NCBI GenBank assembly: GCA_964519955.1
Contig: CAZFLM010000007.1
Span: forward strand, 77,378-141,377
Origin: CAZFLM01 sp964519955
Lineage (GTDB): Bacteria; Armatimonadota; Chthonomonadetes; Chthonomonadales; CAJBBX01
Direction: 5' to 3'
Length of the DNA stretch: 64,000 bases
Part shown: positions 16,336-26,100 of the stretch, in pieces
Numbering within the stretch: position 1 is the first letter of the stretch
How the letters are laid out: each line of letters opens with the position of its first letter
Program-made: the position numbers and the translations under genes
Notes under the pieces: model-generated
The model's database searches: none
What the model was told of the DNA's origin: nothing
The model's input: only the letters and a program-made list of their open reading frames with translations

Positions 16336-17877
16336 TCAGCGTCGCGGCTTGCGCGCTCCATCGAGCCTGGCGCCCAATCGCTCGACGGCATCGGGCTGGC
16401 TCGCGGCCAGGTTGTCGCGCTCGCCGAGGTCGGTGGCGAGGTCGTAGAGCTGCGGATCCGGGCTGTTGCCGAGTTCGGTGTCGGTGTTGGGGTCGTACGC
16501 GCGGCCCTTGCTCGGCGCGATGAGCTTCATGGAGCCATCGAGCAGGGCGAACGTGCCGGCGTGCTCCACGAGGCGCTCGCGCCCCTCCTTCGAGCGCCCC
16601 AGCAGGGCAGGCAGCACGTCCAGGCCGTCGCCGCCCTGCATCTTCCGCCCAACGAGGGAAGCTAGCGACGCGCCGAGGTCCATCAGGCACACCAGCGCAT
16701 CGGACACGCCGGGCTTCACGTGCCCGTGCCAGGAGAGCACGAACGGGATGCGCGTCCCGCCCTCGAAGATGCTGTACTTGCCGCCGCGCAAGGGGCCGGC
16801 CGGCGTGTGGCCGTTCCGGTCGCGCACGGCGCCGTCCGCGTAGCCATCGTCCACCACCGGGCCGTTGTCGCTCGTCACGATGACGATGGTGTCGTCCGTG
16901 AGGCCCAACCGATCGAGCGTGCTCATCAGCTCGCCGACGCACCAGTCGAACTGCACGATGGCGTCGCCGCGCACGCCGCAGCCGCTCTTGCCCCGGAACC
17001 GCGGGTGGGGCACGCGCGGCACGTGCGGGTCGTGCGTGGCGAAGTACAGGAAGAACGGCTGTCCCGCGTCCCCCTCGATGAACTCAACCGCCCTGCGCGT
17101 GAACGTGTCGGCCATGTCCTCGTCGATCCAGCGGGCCGCGTGCCCTCCGCGCATGTAGCCGATCCGGCCGATCCCGTTGATGATCGTCTGGTCGTGGCCA
17201 TGGCTCGCGCGCATCTTCAGCAGCTCCGGATGCTCGCGGCCGGTCGGCTCGTCGCCGATGGGCTTGGAGTAGCTCACCTCGATCGGGTCGGCGGGGTCCA
17301 GGTTGGCGACGCGGTGGTTCTCGACGTAGACGCAGGGAACGCGGTCGCACGTGGCCGGCATCAGGAAACAGGAGTCGAACCCCACCTCGAGCGGCCCGGG
17401 CTTAATCTCGCCGTTCCAGTCCGGCCCGCCGGGCCCGCCGAGTCCCAGGTGCCACTTGCCGACCGCGCCCGTCCGGTAGCCAGCCTGCTTCAGCATCGAG
17501 GGCAGCGTGGGCCGCGCGGGGTCGATGATGAGCGCGGCGTCGCCCGGCAAGATGCCCGTGCCGTCCTTGCGCCAAGGGTACTCGCCGGTCAGCAGGGAGT
17601 AGCGCGAGGGCGTGCAGACCGCCGAGGTGGCGTGCGCGCAGGTGAACCGCAGCCCGCGCGAGGCCAGCCGGTCGATGTTCGGCGTCGGAATGCGCGTCGC
17701 GCCGTAGCACCCCAGGTCGCCGAAGCCCAGATCGTCCGCCACGATCAGCACGATGTTGGGCGTGCGCCGCCCCTCCGCCTCTGCCATGCCACTCTCCCTC
17801 TCGCCCAGTCCCGCGGCCAGGCACGCCGAAGCGCCCAGCAACTGCCGCCTGGTCATCGACATCCGGTCCGACGCCAT
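16336..17877 (-). CDS. Secreted sulfatase (formylglycine type)
   Basis: 513 residues. The N-terminus (MTRRQLLGASACLAAGL) looks like a twin-arginine signal. The sulfatase domain begins 'PNIVLIVADDLGFGDLGCYG' with the metal-binding Asp-Asp. The catalytic signature C-T-P-S-R has its Cys at residue 88 (AVCTPSRYSLLTG), to be converted to formylglycine. 'VGKWHLG', 'ATHDPHVPR' and 'VTSDNGP' supply further metal and substrate residues. It hydrolyses sulfate esters, probably on a polysaccharide. The ATG at 17877 has GGAGGGGAG upstream. It is divergent from the UroD-like gene and sits next to an alpha-L-fucosidase gene, so a sulfated fucose-containing glycan is a plausible substrate. Confidence 0.93.
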   Translation of the reverse strand: MASDRMSMTRRQLLGASACLAAGLGERESGMAEAEGRRTPNIVLIVADDLGFGDLGCYGATRIPTPNIDRLASRGLRFTCAHATSAVCTPSRYSLLTGEYPWRKDGTGILPGDAALIIDPARPTLPSMLKQAGYRTGAVGKWHLGLGGPGGPDWNGEIKPGPLEVGFDSCFLMPATCDRVPCVYVENHRVANLDPADPIEVSYSKPIGDEPTGREHPELLKMRASHGHDQTIINGIGRIGYMRGGHAARWIDEDMADTFTRRAVEFIEGDAGQPFFLYFATHDPHVPRVPHPRFRGKSGCGVRGDAIVQFDWCVGELMSTLDRLGLTDDTIVIVTSDNGPVVDDGYADGAVRDRNGHTPAGPLRGGKYSIFEGGTRIPFVLSWHGHVKPGVSDALVCLMDLGASLASLVGRKMQGGDGLDVLPALLGRSKEGRERLVEHAGTFALLDGSMKLIAPSKGRAYDPNTDTELGNSPDPQLYDLATDLGERDNLAASQPDAVERLGARLDGARKPRR

Positions 17878-18010
17878 GCCTGCTCTCCCCTCCGACGGGC
17901 TGCGGTCCATGTTCCCGAGGCGCTCCCCGATCACCTCCGCGCGAAGCGTGCGTCGCGGACGGAGGAACCGCACGCCCCGGCGGCGCATTCAGCAGCAATC
18001 GGAGGACACC

Positions 18011-19114
18011 ATGGACTCGCTGCAGCGCATGCAGGGCATGTTCGGCAAGGGATCGGTCGACCGCGTTGGGCTCCACGACCACTACTGGCCGGAGACGACG
18101 CAGCTCTGGATGGACCAGGGCTACGCCACGCATACCGACGCGGAGGGCAACCGCCAGCCGGACGATCCCGCGCTCGTGTTCGACTACGACATGCGCAGCG
18201 TGGGCGGGTGGTTCGACCTGGCGCCCATACGGGGCTTCTCCGAGGTGCTGGACGAGACCGACGAGTGGATCGTGCGACGAACGGGCTCCGGGGCCGCGTT
18301 CAAGTACTGGAAGCACAAGTCGGGCACGCCCGAGCATGTCGACTTCCTGATGAAGAGCCGCGAGATCTGGGAGCGCGACTACCGGCCGCACCTGCTGGAG
18401 CTGGATCGAGGGCGCGCCAACGTCGACGGCACCCGGGAGACCCTCGATCGAGGGCGCGCGGACCGCAAGTGGACCTTCTACGGCCACCAGTTCATCTGGG
18501 AGACCCTGCGCGGCAGCCTCGGCGACGTGTGCATGTACGAAAGCCTGTCGCTCGACCCGGGCTGGATCCACGACTTCTGCCGGGTCTACACCGACCTCTA
18601 CAAGGCGCACTACGCGCTGCTCTTCGACGAGGCCGGAGTTCCCGACGGCATGTGGATGTACGAGGACCTGGGCTACCGCAACGGCCTCTTCGCCTCGCCC
18701 AGAACGCTGTCGAAGCTCATCTTCCCGTACTTCGCGGAGCTGGTCGCCTTCTTCCACGAGCGTGGGTGCCCGGTCGTGCTGCACTCGTGCGGCAACTTCA
18801 CGCAGGCGCTGCCGCTGATCGTAGACGCCGGGTTCGACGCCGTGAACCCCATGGAGGTCAAGGCCGGGTGCGACATCCTCAAGATGGCCGAGGACTACGG
18901 CGACCGGCTGGTGTTCGTCGGCGGCCTCGACGTGCGCATCCTGGAGACCAACGACCCGGCCGAGGTCGAGCGAGGCGTTCGCCTGCTCGTCGAGGAGATG
19001 AAGTCGCGCGACGCCCGGTTGGTGTTCGGGACCGATCACTCGATCACGCCGCTCGTGCGCTACGACACCTACCGGCTCGCCGTCGACGTGTGCCGGAAGT
19101 ACGGCGCCTACTGA
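18011..19114 (+). CDS. Uroporphyrinogen decarboxylase-like (UroD/MtaA/CmuA fold) protein
   Basis: 367 residues, TIM-barrel UroD fold: 'GHQFIWETLRGSLGDVCMYE', 'DGMWMYEDLGYRNGLF', 'VVLHSCGNFTQALPLIVDAGFDAVNPME', 'RLVFVGGLDV' and 'LVFGTDHSITPLVRYDTY'. The H-S-C...C pattern (HSCGN and then AGCD) recalls the zinc HxCx(n)C site of methylcobamide:coenzyme M methyltransferases, while no haem-pathway context is present. Such proteins are frequent in sugar-catabolic loci of related phyla and may act as corrinoid-dependent methyl transferases or have another role. GGAGGA lies 4 bases before the ATG. The alpha-L-fucosidase gene follows after 21 bases, so the two are one operon. Confidence 0.85.
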   Translation: MDSLQRMQGMFGKGSVDRVGLHDHYWPETTQLWMDQGYATHTDAEGNRQPDDPALVFDYDMRSVGGWFDLAPIRGFSEVLDETDEWIVRRTGSGAAFKYWKHKSGTPEHVDFLMKSREIWERDYRPHLLELDRGRANVDGTRETLDRGRADRKWTFYGHQFIWETLRGSLGDVCMYESLSLDPGWIHDFCRVYTDLYKAHYALLFDEAGVPDGMWMYEDLGYRNGLFASPRTLSKLIFPYFAELVAFFHERGCPVVLHSCGNFTQALPLIVDAGFDAVNPMEVKAGCDILKMAEDYGDRLVFVGGLDVRILETNDPAEVERGVRLLVEEMKSRDARLVFGTDHSITPLVRYDTYRLAVDVCRKYGAY

Positions 19115-19135
19115 TCCCACGGAGGAGATCCCACC

Positions 19136-20572
19136 ATGCCCACCGGTGATACCCATAGAGACGCCCGCGCGAGCCGCCGGGAGTTCGTGGCCCTGTCTGC
19201 TGCCGCCGTCGCCGGCCTGGCGAGCGGGAGCCGGGCCGCCGCAGCCCCCGCGAAGGAGGCCCCCGCCATGCCCAAGCCCACACCCCAGCAGCTCGCCTGG
19301 CAGCAGTCCGAGCTGACGATGTTCCTGCACTTCGGCATGAACACGTTCACCGACCGCGAGTGGGGCGAGGGGACGGAGGACCCGAAGCTCTTCAATCCAG
19401 GGCACCTGGACTGCAAGCAGTGGGTGCGCGTGGCGAAGGCCGCGGGCTTCAAGTACCTCATCCTCACCGCCAAGCACCACGACGGCTTCTGCCTGTGGCC
19501 GAGCCAGTACACCGACCACAGCGTGCGCAGCAGCCCCTGGCGCGACGGCAAGGGCGACGTCGTGCGCGAGTTCTCCGACGCGGTGCATTCGGCGGGCCTC
19601 AAGATGGGCGTCTACCTCTCGCCATGGGATCGCCACGAGCCCAAGTATGGCGACTCGCCCGCGTACAACAAGCACTTCGTGAACCAGCTCACGGAGCTGC
19701 TCACGCAGTACGGCGACGTCGCGGAGGTGTGGTTCGACGGGGCGTGCGGCGAGGGGCCGAACGGGAAGCGGCAGGAGTACGACTGGCCGGCCTTTTACGC
19801 CACGGTGCGCCGCCACCAGCCGCGCGCGCTCATCGCCATCTCCGGGCCAGACATCCGCTGGGTGGGCAACGAGGACGGCGTGGCCCACGAGACCGAGTGG
19901 AGCGTGCGCGACGCGGACCCCGCGATGCACAAGAACGCCGTGGGCGGCAAGGTGTGGTGGCCGGCCGAGTGCGACACGTCGATCCGGCCCGGCTGGTTCT
20001 GGCACAAGGCCGAGGACGCCCGGGTGAAGCCGATCGAGCAGTTGATGGACATCTACTACAAGAGCGTGGGGCGCAACAGCGTGCTGCTGCTGAACGTGCC
20101 GCCGAACAACCAGGGGCTCGTCTCCGACGCCGACATGGCCCGTCTGCGCGAGTTCCGCACAACCATCGACCGCTCGTTCGCGGCGAACCTGGCGCAGGGC
20201 AGGCCGGCGTCCGGCCCGAGCGCGGCGCGCGGCCACGAGGCGGCGCGCGCAACGGACGGACGGCCCGCAACCTGCTGGAAGCCGCCCGCAGGCCAACTGC
20301 CCGCGTCCATCGAGGTCGACCTGGGCGAGCCCACGGCGTTCGACGTGGTGCTGACGCAGGAGATGATCGCCGAGGGGCAGCGAGTCGAAGCTTACTCGGT
20401 CGATGCGCTCGTAGACGGAGAGTGGAAGCGCGTCGCTTCGGGCACGACGGTGGGCCACAAGAAGCTGGACCGCTGCGGCGCCTTCACGGCGACGAAGGTG
20501 CGATGGACCATCGAGAAGGCAATGGCGCAGCCGCTCATCTCGGCTGTGGGGCTCTTCCGAACGACGGTGTGA
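19136..20572 (+). CDS. Alpha-L-fucosidase, GH29, with C-terminal F5/8-type domain
   Basis: 478 residues. An SRRE twin-arginine-like leader (SRREFVALSAAAVAGLAS) precedes the GH29 barrel: 'MFLHFGMNTFTDREWGEG', 'KYLILTAKHHDGFCLWPS' and the nucleophile Asp201 in EVWFDGACGEG. Motifs such as 'WWPAECDTSIRPGWFWHK' and 'VLLLNVPPNNQGL' are typical of the family. From about residue 355 a discoidin (F5/8 type C) beta sandwich follows (ATCWKPPAGQ..SIEVDLGEPTAFDVVLTQE). It removes terminal L-fucose outside the cytoplasm. Ribosome site GGAGGAG. It belongs to the same transcription unit as the UroD-like gene and lies opposite the sulfatase. Confidence 0.94.
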   Translation: MPTGDTHRDARASRREFVALSAAAVAGLASGSRAAAAPAKEAPAMPKPTPQQLAWQQSELTMFLHFGMNTFTDREWGEGTEDPKLFNPGHLDCKQWVRVAKAAGFKYLILTAKHHDGFCLWPSQYTDHSVRSSPWRDGKGDVVREFSDAVHSAGLKMGVYLSPWDRHEPKYGDSPAYNKHFVNQLTELLTQYGDVAEVWFDGACGEGPNGKRQEYDWPAFYATVRRHQPRALIAISGPDIRWVGNEDGVAHETEWSVRDADPAMHKNAVGGKVWWPAECDTSIRPGWFWHKAEDARVKPIEQLMDIYYKSVGRNSVLLLNVPPNNQGLVSDADMARLREFRTTIDRSFAANLAQGRPASGPSAARGHEAARATDGRPATCWKPPAGQLPASIEVDLGEPTAFDVVLTQEMIAEGQRVEAYSVDALVDGEWKRVASGTTVGHKKLDRCGAFTATKVRWTIEKAMAQPLISAVGLFRTTV

Positions 20573-20610
20573 CCAGATTGCTCGAACGGCGGCCCGCCGG
20601 GTGCGTCGGG

Positions 20611-20616
20611 TATACT
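20611..20616 (+). promoter_or_regulatory. Possible -10 element for the glycosyltransferase gene
   Basis: TATACT about 90 bases before the ATG at 20705; no recognisable -35 at the right distance. Listed because this gene lacks a nearby ribosome site and some promoter must lie in this 132-base gap. Confidence 0.3.
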
Positions 20617-20704
20617 CGGGACACAGCCTCCCGCAGTCCGGCGCGCTCTTGCACCGGGCGCACTTGTCCAGGCGCCGCCAGGATGTGACGACGCAACCAA
20701 CCCG

Positions 20705-21814
20705 ATGAACATTCTACAGGTCATCTCCAGTTCGCGCACATCCGGGGCCGAGCGGCACGTCGTGATCCTATCCGACTGGCTCACGCGGCGCGGGCACAAC
20801 GTCCTTGCGGTCTGCCCTCCGGGCGACTGGCTCCCGGGCCAGCTCAGGGAGGTCGGCATCGAGGCCGTCGAGCTGCCCATGGCCGGATCGCGCATGCTGC
20901 CCGCCGCGTTGGCCGTGCGCGAGGTGGCCCGCGAGCACAAGGCCGACGTCATCCACACGCACCTCACCCGCGCGACCTACATGGGCTACATCGCGGGGCT
21001 CCTGACGCGCATCCCGGTCATCTCCACGATGCACGTCTTCACGCGGGACTTCGCCTACCGTTACCTCCCCGGGCGCGCGCGAACCATCGTCGCCGTCTCG
21101 GATCACATCCGCCAGACGCTTATCGACCGTGGGCTCTCGCCCAACCACATCCAGACGGTCTATAACGGCACCGACTTCGACCCGACCGACTACATCATGC
21201 CCGCGACCTCGCTCAGCGTCCGCGCCGAGCTAGGGCTGCCGGCGGACGCCGAGTTGGTCGGCCAGGTTGGGCGCGTGGACTCGTTCAAGGGCGCCCCCAT
21301 TCTGGTCCAGGCGGCCAAGCACATCGTCGCCGAGTGCCCGCGCGCGCACTTCGTGTTCGTCGGCTATGCCGAGCCCGGCATCCAGCAGGCCCTCTGGCAA
21401 CTGGCTGTGGCCAACGGCGTGGACGATCGCATCCGGTTCACCGGCGTGCGCAATGACGTGCCCCGCATGCTCGAGGCCATGCAGGTGGTCACGCTGCCCT
21501 CGCGCACCGAGGCGTGCAGCATGGTCATCATCGAGTCGATGGCCATGGGCCGCCCGGTCGTGGCGACGCGCGCCGGCGGCAACCTCGAGCTGGTTGAGGA
21601 GGGGAGGACGGGCCTCCTGGTGGAGCGCAACCCCGAGTCGCTCGCGGCGGCCGTCACCGAGGTGCTGCGCGACCCGGATCGGCGCGCGGCAATGGGCGCC
21701 GCGGCCCAGGAACGCGCTCAGACCATGTTCACGGCCCAGACGATGGCGCACAACATCGAGCACGTCTACGAGCGCGTGGTCAGCGGGAACCGGCACGCCG
21801 CCGCCAAGACCTGA
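20705..21814 (+). CDS. Glycosyltransferase family 4 protein
   Basis: 369 residues, GT-B fold. The N-terminal domain opens MNILQVISSSRTSGAERHVVILSDWL with the 'SGAERH' acceptor loop. The C-terminal domain contains 'VGQVGRVDSFKGAPILVQA', 'IRFTGVRNDVPRML' and the E-x7-E motif region EACSMVIIESMAMGRPVVAT. It transfers an activated sugar to a polysaccharide or lipid acceptor. No good Shine-Dalgarno precedes the ATG (AGGATG lies too far). The FkbM methyltransferase gene follows after 54 bases on the same strand, suggesting a small glycan-assembly unit in which the methyltransferase caps or decorates the product. Confidence 0.92.
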   Translation: MNILQVISSSRTSGAERHVVILSDWLTRRGHNVLAVCPPGDWLPGQLREVGIEAVELPMAGSRMLPAALAVREVAREHKADVIHTHLTRATYMGYIAGLLTRIPVISTMHVFTRDFAYRYLPGRARTIVAVSDHIRQTLIDRGLSPNHIQTVYNGTDFDPTDYIMPATSLSVRAELGLPADAELVGQVGRVDSFKGAPILVQAAKHIVAECPRAHFVFVGYAEPGIQQALWQLAVANGVDDRIRFTGVRNDVPRMLEAMQVVTLPSRTEACSMVIIESMAMGRPVVATRAGGNLELVEEGRTGLLVERNPESLAAAVTEVLRDPDRRAAMGAAAQERAQTMFTAQTMAHNIEHVYERVVSGNRHAAAKT

Positions 21815-21868
21815 CCGTCTGCCCGTCCGTCCTGCCAACCCGAGCCGCTCGCCCCTCCGGAGACCCTC

Positions 21869-22645
21869 TTGCACGAACTCAAGGATATCCTGCGCCTGCG
21901 CCCCCTGACCCGTCACCTGAGGGTCCACGTCCTCGCCGGGCCGAACCAGGGGCTGACGTGGAGCGCGGCCAGCTCGGGGCGGTTCCTGCGCGGGCGCTTC
22001 GAGATCCCCCGCGTCGAGTCGCTCCTCTCCCTCATCCGTCCGGGCGACGTGTTCTGGGACATGGGCGCGCACCAGGGCTACGTGACGATGGTCGCGGCGC
22101 GGCGAGTGGTGCCCGGCGGACGCGTGTTCTCCTTCGAGCCCAACCCGAAGAACCAGTGGTACCTGAACCACCACGTCGCGTGGAACCGTATGGACCACGT
22201 GAAGGTGAACGAAGTGGCGGTCGGCGAGGCGGACGGCGAGGCCACGTTCTCCACCCGGGGCACCGCGCGCGGCCATCTGGGCGGCCCGGGCTTCACGGTG
22301 CGGGTCCGCTCGGTCGATTCCCTCGTCGCCTCGGGCGACTGCCTCCCACCCACCCTCATGAAGGTGGACATCGAAGGCGCCGAGATCGGCATGCTGCGCG
22401 GCGGCGAGAAGACGCTGCGCGGCGCCCCGGTCGTGATGGTCCTCAGCGTCCACTCCTCCCAACTAAAGCGCGAAGCCACCGCCATCTTGCAGGATTACGG
22501 CTACACCGTCCACGAACCCTACCTGGAGATGCCCGAGGGCGACTGGGACGCGCTGCCGAACCCCGACCCCGACATCCTGGCGATCGGCCAGGGGCGCAGC
22601 GTCTCCGAGGAGTCCCTGGAGCTGTTCCGCAAGTCCGCGGGATAG
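21869..22645 (+). CDS. FkbM-family methyltransferase
   Basis: 258 residues from a TTG start with CCGGAGA upstream. The SAM-binding motif I is VFWDMGAHQGYVTMVAA. 'VFSFEPNPKNQWYLNHHV' and 'LMKVDIEGAEIGMLRGG' are the classic FkbM signatures. These enzymes O-methylate sugars or polyketides. Its position after a GT4 gene suggests methylation of a surface glycan; this is an inference. The first roughly 45 residues (RLRPLTRHLRVHVLAGPNQGL) precede the fold. The stop codon is followed within four bases by a dispersed hairpin-like repeat (22649-22675). Confidence 0.92.
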   Translation: MHELKDILRLRPLTRHLRVHVLAGPNQGLTWSAASSGRFLRGRFEIPRVESLLSLIRPGDVFWDMGAHQGYVTMVAARRVVPGGRVFSFEPNPKNQWYLNHHVAWNRMDHVKVNEVAVGEADGEATFSTRGTARGHLGGPGFTVRVRSVDSLVASGDCLPPTLMKVDIEGAEIGMLRGGEKTLRGAPVVMVLSVHSSQLKREATAILQDYGYTVHEPYLEMPEGDWDALPNPDPDILAIGQGRSVSEESLELFRKSAG

Positions 22646-22648
22646 CCC

Positions 22649-22675
22649 CGGCGGCGACGGAGCGCCGCCCTCCAG
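22649..22675 (+). repeat. Short hairpin-like repeat after a gene end (second family)
   Basis: GGCGGCGACGGAGCGCCGCC followed by CTCCAG, able to fold by pairing GGCGGCG-like and CGCCGCC arms. A nearly identical copy follows the next gene's stop at 26735-26763, so it is a repeated 3' element, possibly a terminator. Confidence 0.6.
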
Positions 22676-22690
22676 CGCGCGACGCACAAC

Positions 22691-23159
22691 GCCGTGGTGG
22701 GGCGGGCGTCCGCACCCGTCCGGTAGCGAGCCCTGGTGGGATGGGCGTCTCCCTGCCCGTCCGGTAGCGAGCCGTCGTGGGATGAGCGTCCCTGCCCGTC
22801 CGGCAGCGAGCCGTCGTGGGATGAGCGTCCCTGCCCGGCCGGCAGCGAGCCCTGGTGGGATGGGCGTCCCTGCCCGTCCGGTAGCGAGCCGTCGTGGGAT
22901 GAGCGTCCCTGCCCGTCCGGCAGCGAGCCGTCGTGGGATGNNNNNNNNNNNNNNNNNNNNNNNNNNNNNNNNNNNNNNNNNNNNNNNNNNNNNNNNNNNN
23001 NNNNNNNNNNNNNNNNNNNNNNNNNNNNNNNNNNNNNNNNGTAGCGAGCCCTGGTGGGATGGGCGTCCCTGCCCGTCCGGTAGCGAGCCCTGGTGGGATG
23101 GGCGTCCCTGCCCGTCCGGTAGCGAGCCCTGGTGGGATGGGCGTCCCTGCCCGTCCGGA
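22691..23159 (+). repeat. Tandem array of a 39-base repeat, interrupted by an assembly gap
   Basis: At least nine units, each 39 bases, share the core GGGCGTCCCTGCCCGTCCG. Two subtypes alternate irregularly: one with CCTGGTGGGATGGGC, one with CGTCGTGGGATGAGC. The first units are degenerate and one carries a 2-base insertion. Being 13 codons long, the unit stays open in several frames and yields spurious repetitive peptides on both strands. There are no unique spacers, so it is not CRISPR. Isolated relatives occur at 11837, 13219, 26849, 38276 and 44563. The true copy number is unknown because 100 N lie inside. Confidence 0.9.
22941..23040. other. Assembly gap (100 N)
   Basis: Exactly 100 undetermined bases inside the tandem repeat, the conventional size for a gap of unknown length. 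The real distance between flanks may differ. Confidence 0.99.
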
Positions 23160-23189
23160 ATAGCTGCTCCGAAACGAAGGAGAGATCCG

Positions 23190-26100
23190 ATGACACGCCT
23201 CTTCGCCTGCCTCTGCCTCCTCTGCGCCGTCGCGCTGCCTGCGTGGGCCGCCGACGGCGTCGTCGTGCGTGATGACTTCCGCACCGGAACCGGGCCCGCG
23301 CCGGCGGGCTGGACGCTCTCGGGTGGAGCGGGGCGCTGGGAGACGATGGCCAGGCCAGGCGGCGGGCGAGCCATCAGCATCGCCGGCACCGGCAGCGACA
23401 CCAACTACTGGAGGCGCGACGTGCCGGGCCTCAAGCCGAACACGACGTACCGCATCGCGTACTGGGCGAGGGCGACGGAGGGCACGGGCGGCGGCTGCGT
23501 CATCTCCGGCCTCGACGTCTGCAACCGCGACCAGGGAGTCGGCGCGGAGTGGCGGAGGTACTCCTTCTGCTTCACGACGCCGGCCAGCGTCGCGGGCGCG
23601 TTCCTGCGCCTCGGGCAGTGGATGCAGCGCGGCACCATCTACTTCACCGACGTCACGCTCACCGAGGTGCAGTGCATCAGCCGCACCCAGGGCGCCTCGC
23701 GGCTCGCGGCGGGCGAGCGAGTGGACGGACGCGACTACGAGTTCACGGCGCCCCTGAACGAGGACGGCAGCAACTCGTCCCCGCTGCTCGCCTCGCACAC
23801 CGCCTCGTTCAACTCGAACCGCTGGGTGCTCACGGGCGGCAGTGAGGTCGTCTACCGCCATCACGCGCCAGCGGGCCGGTTCGCCTCGGCCAAGGTGACG
23901 GTCAACCTCAACTACTACACGAGCGGCGTCTGCGCCGTCTCCGCCAGCCGCGATGGCGCTCAGTGGACCGAGATCGGCCGCATCGGTGCGCAGTCGTCGA
24001 AGACCTTCGCGCTGCCGGATGGCCTGCGGCCTGCCGACACCCTCTACGTGAAGCTCGCGGGCGCCGCCGCGAGCGACGCAGCCGGCAACTCCGCGCCCGG
24101 CGCCTTCCAGGTCGACACCTACACGCTTCAGGCGAAGCTCGACGCCTCGGCAGGACCGGCGCGCGGGGGCGCGGATGCCTACGTCGCCATCGAGGGCTGC
24201 GACCCGCGGCTCGAGGTGCGCATCGAGGATGCCGGCGCGATGGGCCTCGGCGCGGGCAACGTCGTCCGGCTCTCGGTTGAGTCTGCCGCCACGGCGCCGA
24301 TCCGCTGCAGGGCGATCGCCACCGTGACACCGGCCAAGGGGCGCGCCATCACTGCCTCACGGTCTGTCACGATCGCGCCCGGCAAGCCGACGGCCCTCGC
24401 GCTTCCGTACTCGGTTGCGGCCACGGGCGAGTCGACCCTGGTGCTCGCTCTGGAGCCCGAGAAGGGCGGCAAGCCGCTGTTCCGAGCCACCACGTCGCTC
24501 TACGTGCCGTCGTACTTCGCGACAGACTACGGCTACGCCATCGGCGGAGGGCCGGGCGGGCAGTTGTGGTGGTGCGAGGGAACCTACAAGATCCACCCGG
24601 ACCGCGACGTACCGGGCGCGTCGACGCGCAAGGCCGCCATCGAGATGTCCGCCGCCCGCAACGAGCGGGAGCACGCGCAGTTGGTGCTTCGCGCTGGCGC
24701 GAACCCGGCCCCGCTCACCGTGCGCGCCGGCAAGCTGACCGGTCCCGGCGGCGCGACGATACCTGCCTCCGCCATCCAGCTTCGCGAGGTGGCCTACGTC
24801 CGCGTCCGCGTCGCCACCGACCGCACGGGCGTCGCCGCCGACTGGCCGGACCCGCTGCCGCCCCTGCCGACCCCCTGGCAGCCGGTACCCGGCCGCAACA
24901 ACCCGATCTTCATCACCGTCAAGGTGCCGGAGAACGCACGGGCCGGCGACTACGCGGGCAGCATCACGCTGGCAGGCGGCGGCTCGACGACCACGGTTCC
25001 GCTGCACCTGCACGTCTGGAACTACACGCTGCCCAAGCACGCGGCGCTCCGGTCCGGCTTCGGCATCAATCCCGCCAACATCCGCCGCTACCACAACCTG
25101 AAGTCGGACGAGGCGATGGCGAAGGTGTGGGACCTGTACATGCAGGCCTTCGCGGAACGCGGCATCTGCACGTACAACCCGATGGCGCTGGCGCCGTACG
25201 AGATCAGGCTAGAAGGCGTCAACTGGGCAGGCGGCACGCGCGACACGGCAGTCCTGCACGCTGGCGCGTCGAGCATGAGGGTGGACGACGACAGCACTTC
25301 GGCGCCGATCACCTGTTCGTCCGCGGCCCTGATCCCTGTGACCCCGGGCAAGCGCTACGAGCTGTCCTGGTGGGTGAAGACCGGGCAGCCCGGCCAGGTC
25401 TATGAGGTGAGCTGCGGCTGCTTCCGGCCCGATCGCCAGTGGATGGCCTACCACAACATCGACCTGCAGGTCACCGGCAGCGGCGAGTGGCAGCGCGTCT
25501 CCGTCGATATCAGCGACCGCATCGCGAAGGAGGCGGGCTTCATCAACGTGGGGCTGCGGCCCGTGGTGTGGACGGAGCGCGGCGAGAAGACCGGCGCGGC
25601 GTGGTTCGACGATGTGACGCTCACCGAGGACGGCGGCCCGCGCAACCTCGTGGTGGACGGCGGCTTCGAACTGGACAACAAGCCCACCGTCGCCATCGAC
25701 TTCACGGCCTTCGACAAGGCCGCGCACCGCTACCTCGACGAGGTCGGCTTCAACAGCTTCACGGTGAACATCCCCGGCCTGGGCGGCGGGCGGCACCCGA
25801 ACTACGACAACGGCTCGTTCCTCGGCTACGCGGACGGCACGCCCGAGTTCGACGCGTTGATGACGCAGTTCGGCAAGATCCTGCAGGACCACCTGGCCGA
25901 GAAGGGTTGGCTCAGCAAGGCCTACGTCTACTGGTACGACGAGCCCGAGACCAACGACTACCCCTTCGTCACCAAGGGCATGGCCAAGCTGCACAAGTAC
26001 GTGCCCAAGATCAAGCGCATGCTGACAGAGGAGTTCCAGAAGGAGCTGTACGGCAGCATCGACCTGTGGTGCCCCATCACGCCGAACTACGCGCCCGCGC

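Noticed and set aside
17402..20458. A 1018-codon open frame on the minus strand across the sulfatase, UroD-like and fucosidase genes
   Set aside because: It is antisense to clear protein families and rich in Arg, Ala, Val and His, as expected from a shadow frame in GC-rich DNA.
22691..23159. CRISPR array
   Set aside because: Units are adjacent with no unique spacers, the unit itself varies, and no cas genes are nearby.
22736..23196. Repetitive peptides (SEPWWDGRPCPSG-type) from the repeat array
   Set aside because: Both strands and several frames are open only because the unit is 39 bases; there is no ribosome site and no independent evidence.
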